Source: Silene noctiflora (taxonomy: Eukaryota; Streptophyta; Magnoliopsida; Caryophyllales; Caryophyllaceae). From it: a stretch of DNA of 24,838 nt. Below are positions 19,801 to 24,838 of the stretch, piece after piece. The stretch lies in assembly GCA_009801015.1 (NCBI GenBank), contig VHZZ01014695.1, forward strand, positions 1,699 through 26,536, read 5' to 3'. The translations under genes were made by a program, and so were the position numbers. The first letter of the stretch is position 1. Each line of letters opens with the position of its first letter. The notes under the pieces were generated by a model that worked only from the letters and a program-made list of their open reading frames with translations, did not search any database and was not told the origin of the DNA.

Positions 19801-20427
19801 TGACAAAAGTTTTTTTATTTTGACTTAAACGAGCTTTTGAGTGAAAATTCTGAAAATGTAAGAGCTGAAAAAAAAAATGAAGGCTAAAGTGAGGTATGGT
19901 GATGGTGGTAGACTGTAGTTGTGAATTTTCACTATTTTTTATATCAAATAGAAAACTTAATCAAGTTTGTGATTTAAAGTTGTAATGTTAATATTTTTTA
20001 TTTAAGTAATAATCAAGTTTGAATATTATCTTAAAATTATCATTGCTTCTCTTCGTATGTTATAAATACATCCAACATATTTTAACCAAATGATTTTGAA
20101 TTAAGATCTATGGAGAATTGATTATGCTCCAAAATTATTCCTCGACAACACTTGCTTTATATTGACGTTATATTTTGTTAAGACATCTTGGCCAAAGTCG
20201 GAATTAAATTTGAATTTTCAAGCTAAAAAGTGAAGAGAGCAGTAGAAAACCAGTTAAGTTACAAAGAAAATAATACATAGCAAAGATGAGTTCGACATTG
20301 AAGTATCCGTATGTCTCAAAGGCACAAAATAACATTTTCTGGCAGCAAAAAAACGTACTACTATGCTAAAGCAATAAGCTCCACAAAAACCGACTAAGCT
20401 TCTTTGTCAAACCTTCATTAACAGTCT
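19801..20427. other. Intergenic and 3' UTR of the eL19 gene
   Basis: The part next to 20428 should be the 3' UTR of the minus-strand eL19 gene. Further left the DNA is AT-rich, with nothing else recognisable. Confidence 0.4.
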
Positions 20428-22569
<2,142 letters not shown>

Positions 22570-22656
22570 TTTTACAGACCTCTCTAACTCTCTCTCTCTT
22601 CTCTCACTCTCCTGTGTAAGTGAGCTGCGAGGGGATGAAAATGGCAATGAGGCGTG

Positions 22657-22663
22657 TTTTATA
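22657..22663 (-). promoter_or_regulatory. TATA box of the eL19 gene
   Basis: GGTATAAAAC on the minus strand, about 90 bp upstream of the ATG, predicts transcription starting near 22630. The 5' UTR is then rich in GAGA repeats. Confidence 0.65.
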
Positions 22664-22680
22664 CCATCTCTCTCTTAAAA

Positions 22681-22689
22681 TTAGGGTTT
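22681..22689 (-). promoter_or_regulatory. Telo-box (AAACCCTAA)
   Basis: A perfect AAACCCTAA on the gene's strand lies just upstream of the TATA box. Telo-boxes are a known hallmark of plant ribosomal-protein promoters. Confidence 0.75.
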
Positions 22690-22792
22690 TCTTCTATACG
22701 GGTTTTTGTAGGTTTCGGTTTCGGGCTAGGCTTTTGATTTTTCGATTGGTTTGGATGTGAGTTTCACTTTGGACTTTGACCACTCAATTTAT

Positions 22793-22798
22793 TGGGCT
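22793..22798 (+). promoter_or_regulatory. Site II motif (TGGGCT)
   Basis: TGGGCT fits the TGGGCY site II element bound by TCP factors. It works in either orientation and usually accompanies telo-boxes in plant ribosomal-protein promoters. A single copy about 130 bp upstream of the TATA box; six bases can occur by chance. Confidence 0.45.
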
Positions 22799-23017
22799 CA
22801 TATTATTATAATTTTTGTATATTGATCGTGTAAAATTGATCCAACTCGATAAGGCAGATCGGAAATTCTAAAAGAACCCTAACTTGCCTGACCCGACTCA
22901 AAATTCGAGTCCTGTCCTGCAGTGATTCACTCAATGTTGACCAAACTCCAAGTGTCCCAATTCAAAACCAAAGTATTTCTATCTAAAATACAAAGTGATC
23001 TAAAATTACTAGTATTA

Positions 23018-23130
23018 CTAGATTTCATGCCCGTATGATGCACGGTTCTAAAATAGTGTCTAAACAAAGTTGATCGGTTATAAACATCGGTAATCTAGCT
23101 TATTAAGAATAATAATCAAAAAGATGCATT
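23018..23130 (-). mobile_element. Helitron 3' end in reverse orientation (partial)
   Basis: On the minus strand CCGTGCATCATACGGGC is followed by ATGAAATCTAG and then T. This is the layout of a Helitron end (weak hairpin CCGT/ACGG, spacer, CTAG, T). The body would run to the right; its 5' end was not located, so the right limit given here is arbitrary. Confidence 0.45.
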
Positions 23131-23337
23131 GCTTTGTGAAAAATCGAATGAATTAAACTTCTTACTATAGAAATTAAAATTTTAGATATATTATGTAAAC
23201 TCACACTAATAAATTTATTGTGACATAAATCAGGTGGATCTTGAAAAAAAAAATTATATAAGATACTAATAGAAAATGCATATACAATTAGCATATAGAA
23301 AAGCAAGTATAATAATTTTAAAACCTTATAATTTATG

Positions 23338-23559
23338 GGGTAAATGCACGCAGTGCCCTTGAGGTTTGCTTTTTTGCCCGAAATACCCATTTTTTTTTTC
23401 CCTCAAATCGTAGTTCTCGGAAAGATGACCGATTTAAAAAAAAATTATCATTTTCTGAACTCGTAAACACGAGTTATGGCCTCTTAAAGTTTCCCGTATC
23501 AAAAAATTGGATATTTCGGGCAAAGTGTCAAACCTCAAGGGCACCGCGTGTATTTTCCG
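23338..23559. mobile_element. Mutator-type MITE with 9-bp target duplication
   Basis: The left arm GGGTAAATGCACGC-AGTGCC then CTTGAGGTTTG pairs with the complement of the right arm, CGGAAAATACACGCGGTGCC then CTTGAGGTTTG. The direct repeat TAATTTATG flanks it at 23329-23337 and 23560-23568. At 222 bp it is non-coding. Inner arms also pair (GCCCGAAATA with TATTTCGGGC), so the whole element can fold back. Confidence 0.88.
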
Positions 23560-23786
23560 TAATTTATGTTGACTCCTCTAATTAGAATTGGTCCAAATCT
23601 AAGTAAGGTCATGCCTCAAATAAGAGCAGGGGCTTACATGTATTCATACTACGGTACAACCAAACAGATCAGACTGTGTCGGATTTTATCATTTTAAATA
23701 TTTACTTTACTATGGTTGATTGTTGTAATCGTTTCATAATACCTCACATTACTTTAGCTAACAAAAAAAGTTTGGTACTTATCTTA

Positions 23787-24084
23787 GGCCTTGTTTGGTT
23801 ACCCTATAAAAATGGGTGAATTGAAAAATCCCATGATTTGGAAAAATGGAAAATGTTTGGTTACTCCAAATCATGGGATTTTCTTTTTTCCCCATGAATT
23901 TCCAACTCCTCCATTATGGAGAAGTTTAATTACCTAGCCCTCCCTAGGTAATTGGAAACTCCTGTGTCAATTGAATTCCGGAATGTGAACCAAACGTGCT
24001 TTGTGCAATTCACATGAATTGGCCAATTCATGTGTTTTGTAAAATCATGGGAAACTAATTCCCGCATGACAACCAAACGAGGCC
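23787..24084. mobile_element. Tourist-like (PIF/Harbinger-type) MITE
   Basis: Terminal inverted repeats are GGCCTTGTTTGGTTACC on the left and GACAACCAAACGAGGCC on the right. TTA target duplications lie at 23784-23786 and 24085-24087. The arms also share AATCCCATGATTTGG-type sequence in inverted orientation (AAATCATGGGATT). Length 298 bp with no coding capacity. Confidence 0.92.
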
Positions 24085-24087
24085 TTA

Positions 24088-24838
24088 CTTGTATATATCC
24101 TATTCATTAGTATTTTTTTAGGTATAGTTTTAAGTTTTTAACTCTTAATACCATATGACTTAAAAATTAAGTTGCTTATAGAAGTTGACTATTTATTATT
24201 GATTGAAATTTTCGAAGTTTGCCAAAGGTTTTCCAATGAGTTTGTGAACCTTGTTTTTATGAATTTCAAATCACGTATTTAAATTATATTATAAATTAAA
24301 GTATAATACTAATTCCAATAATAACTATATATATTATATTATAATAATTCGCCCAAAAAAGTAAAGTCAATAAGCTAATTCGATAAATTCTAACTTGGGA
24401 ATAGAATTATATATTCGGCGTTTCGTTATTTGTCGTCTAAAATATCCACAAAAAATAGAATGATAAATAAACAATTGAGACGAAGGGAGTGAGAATAAAT
24501 ATAAAAAACACGAAGTGAGATCAAACTTAAATAATGTTGTAACTGCAACCTTTAGTCCCATAGCTACTGATTCTCCATCTCATGCAATCACTCCCAAAAT
24601 AGCCCTATGTAAATCAACCCTCATGCAACATATGTTAGTATTAGTATAGAAAAAAAGCGATGGTAACAACCAAAACATCAAAAGAAGGAAACATCTTAGG
24701 GTAAAACATAAAACTGCTGAAACTGGAAGACAAATATTATATTTTATATTTTATAATTGCTTAATATTTTGGAGAAGCACGGGAAGAGGGAATGCATTAT
24801 TTATATACTTGAGAACTATAGCTTTTGCATTAGTCGAG
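24088..24838. other. AT-rich intergenic end of the window
   Basis: No gene supported. CAATTGAGACGAAGGGAGTGAG at about 24472-24493 looks like one Stowaway end, with its partner perhaps at about 24415-24435 (GGCGTTTCGTTATTTGTCGTC). Confidence 0.4.

Noticed and set aside
24640-24838. Promoter of a minus-strand gene beyond the window (TATATAAATA near 24798)
   Set aside because: One TATA-like string in AT-rich DNA, with no coding sequence visible to support it.

Overview
The window looks like nuclear DNA of a eudicot plant. It is AT-rich, its genes are split by short GT-AG introns, and the space between them is full of plant DNA transposons: Stowaway, Tourist-like, Mutator-like and Helitron elements. 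The Stowaway sequences remind me of Caryophyllales (beet, quinoa, Silene relatives), but that is only an impression. I found no prokaryotic operon, CRISPR array or intact autonomous transposon.

Three host genes are well supported. (1) 126-759, minus strand: a two-exon PR-10/Bet v 1-type gene (161 aa). (2) 15446-18594, plus strand: a five-exon gene for a 605-aa ethylene receptor of the ERS1 type, with no receiver domain. Its frame is open and its introns fall where subfamily 1 receptors have theirs, but it lacks the copper-ligand histidine, the N-terminal dimer cysteines and the phospho-acceptor histidine. (3) 20428-22569, minus strand: a five-exon gene for ribosomal protein eL19 (209 aa), with a TATA box, telo-box and site II motif in its promoter.

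The regions run as follows. 1-900 holds the PR-10 gene and its TATA box. 2530-4845 is a copy of the DNA just upstream of the ethylene-receptor gene; it is interrupted by a 1.55-kb Mutator-like element that itself carries a Helitron. 5310-5710 is a Tourist-like foldback element. 5955-6655 holds a reversed Helitron end and a second full Helitron of the same family. 7296-7539 is a tandem duplication in a GACCCG-type degenerate repeat. 8734-8941 is a Stowaway MITE. 9758-10743 is a second Mutator-like element with an eroded coiled-coil fragment inside. 10753-14770 is mostly gene-poor, with one MITE and one unexplained 133-codon frame. 14773-18870 is the receptor gene and its duplicated 5' flank. 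18870-20400 is decayed repeat DNA with a C16 tract. 20428-22800 is the eL19 gene, with Stowaway copies and a minisatellite in its introns. 23018-24084 holds a Helitron end, a Mutator-type MITE and a Tourist-like MITE.

The genes have no evident shared pathway: one is a defence/ligand-binding protein, one a hormone receptor homologue and one a housekeeping ribosomal protein. The receptor homologue is the most interesting object. It has kept its architecture and reading frame while losing residues needed for ethylene binding and histidine phosphorylation, so it could be a constitutive or regulatory decoy receptor, or a gene under relaxed constraint.
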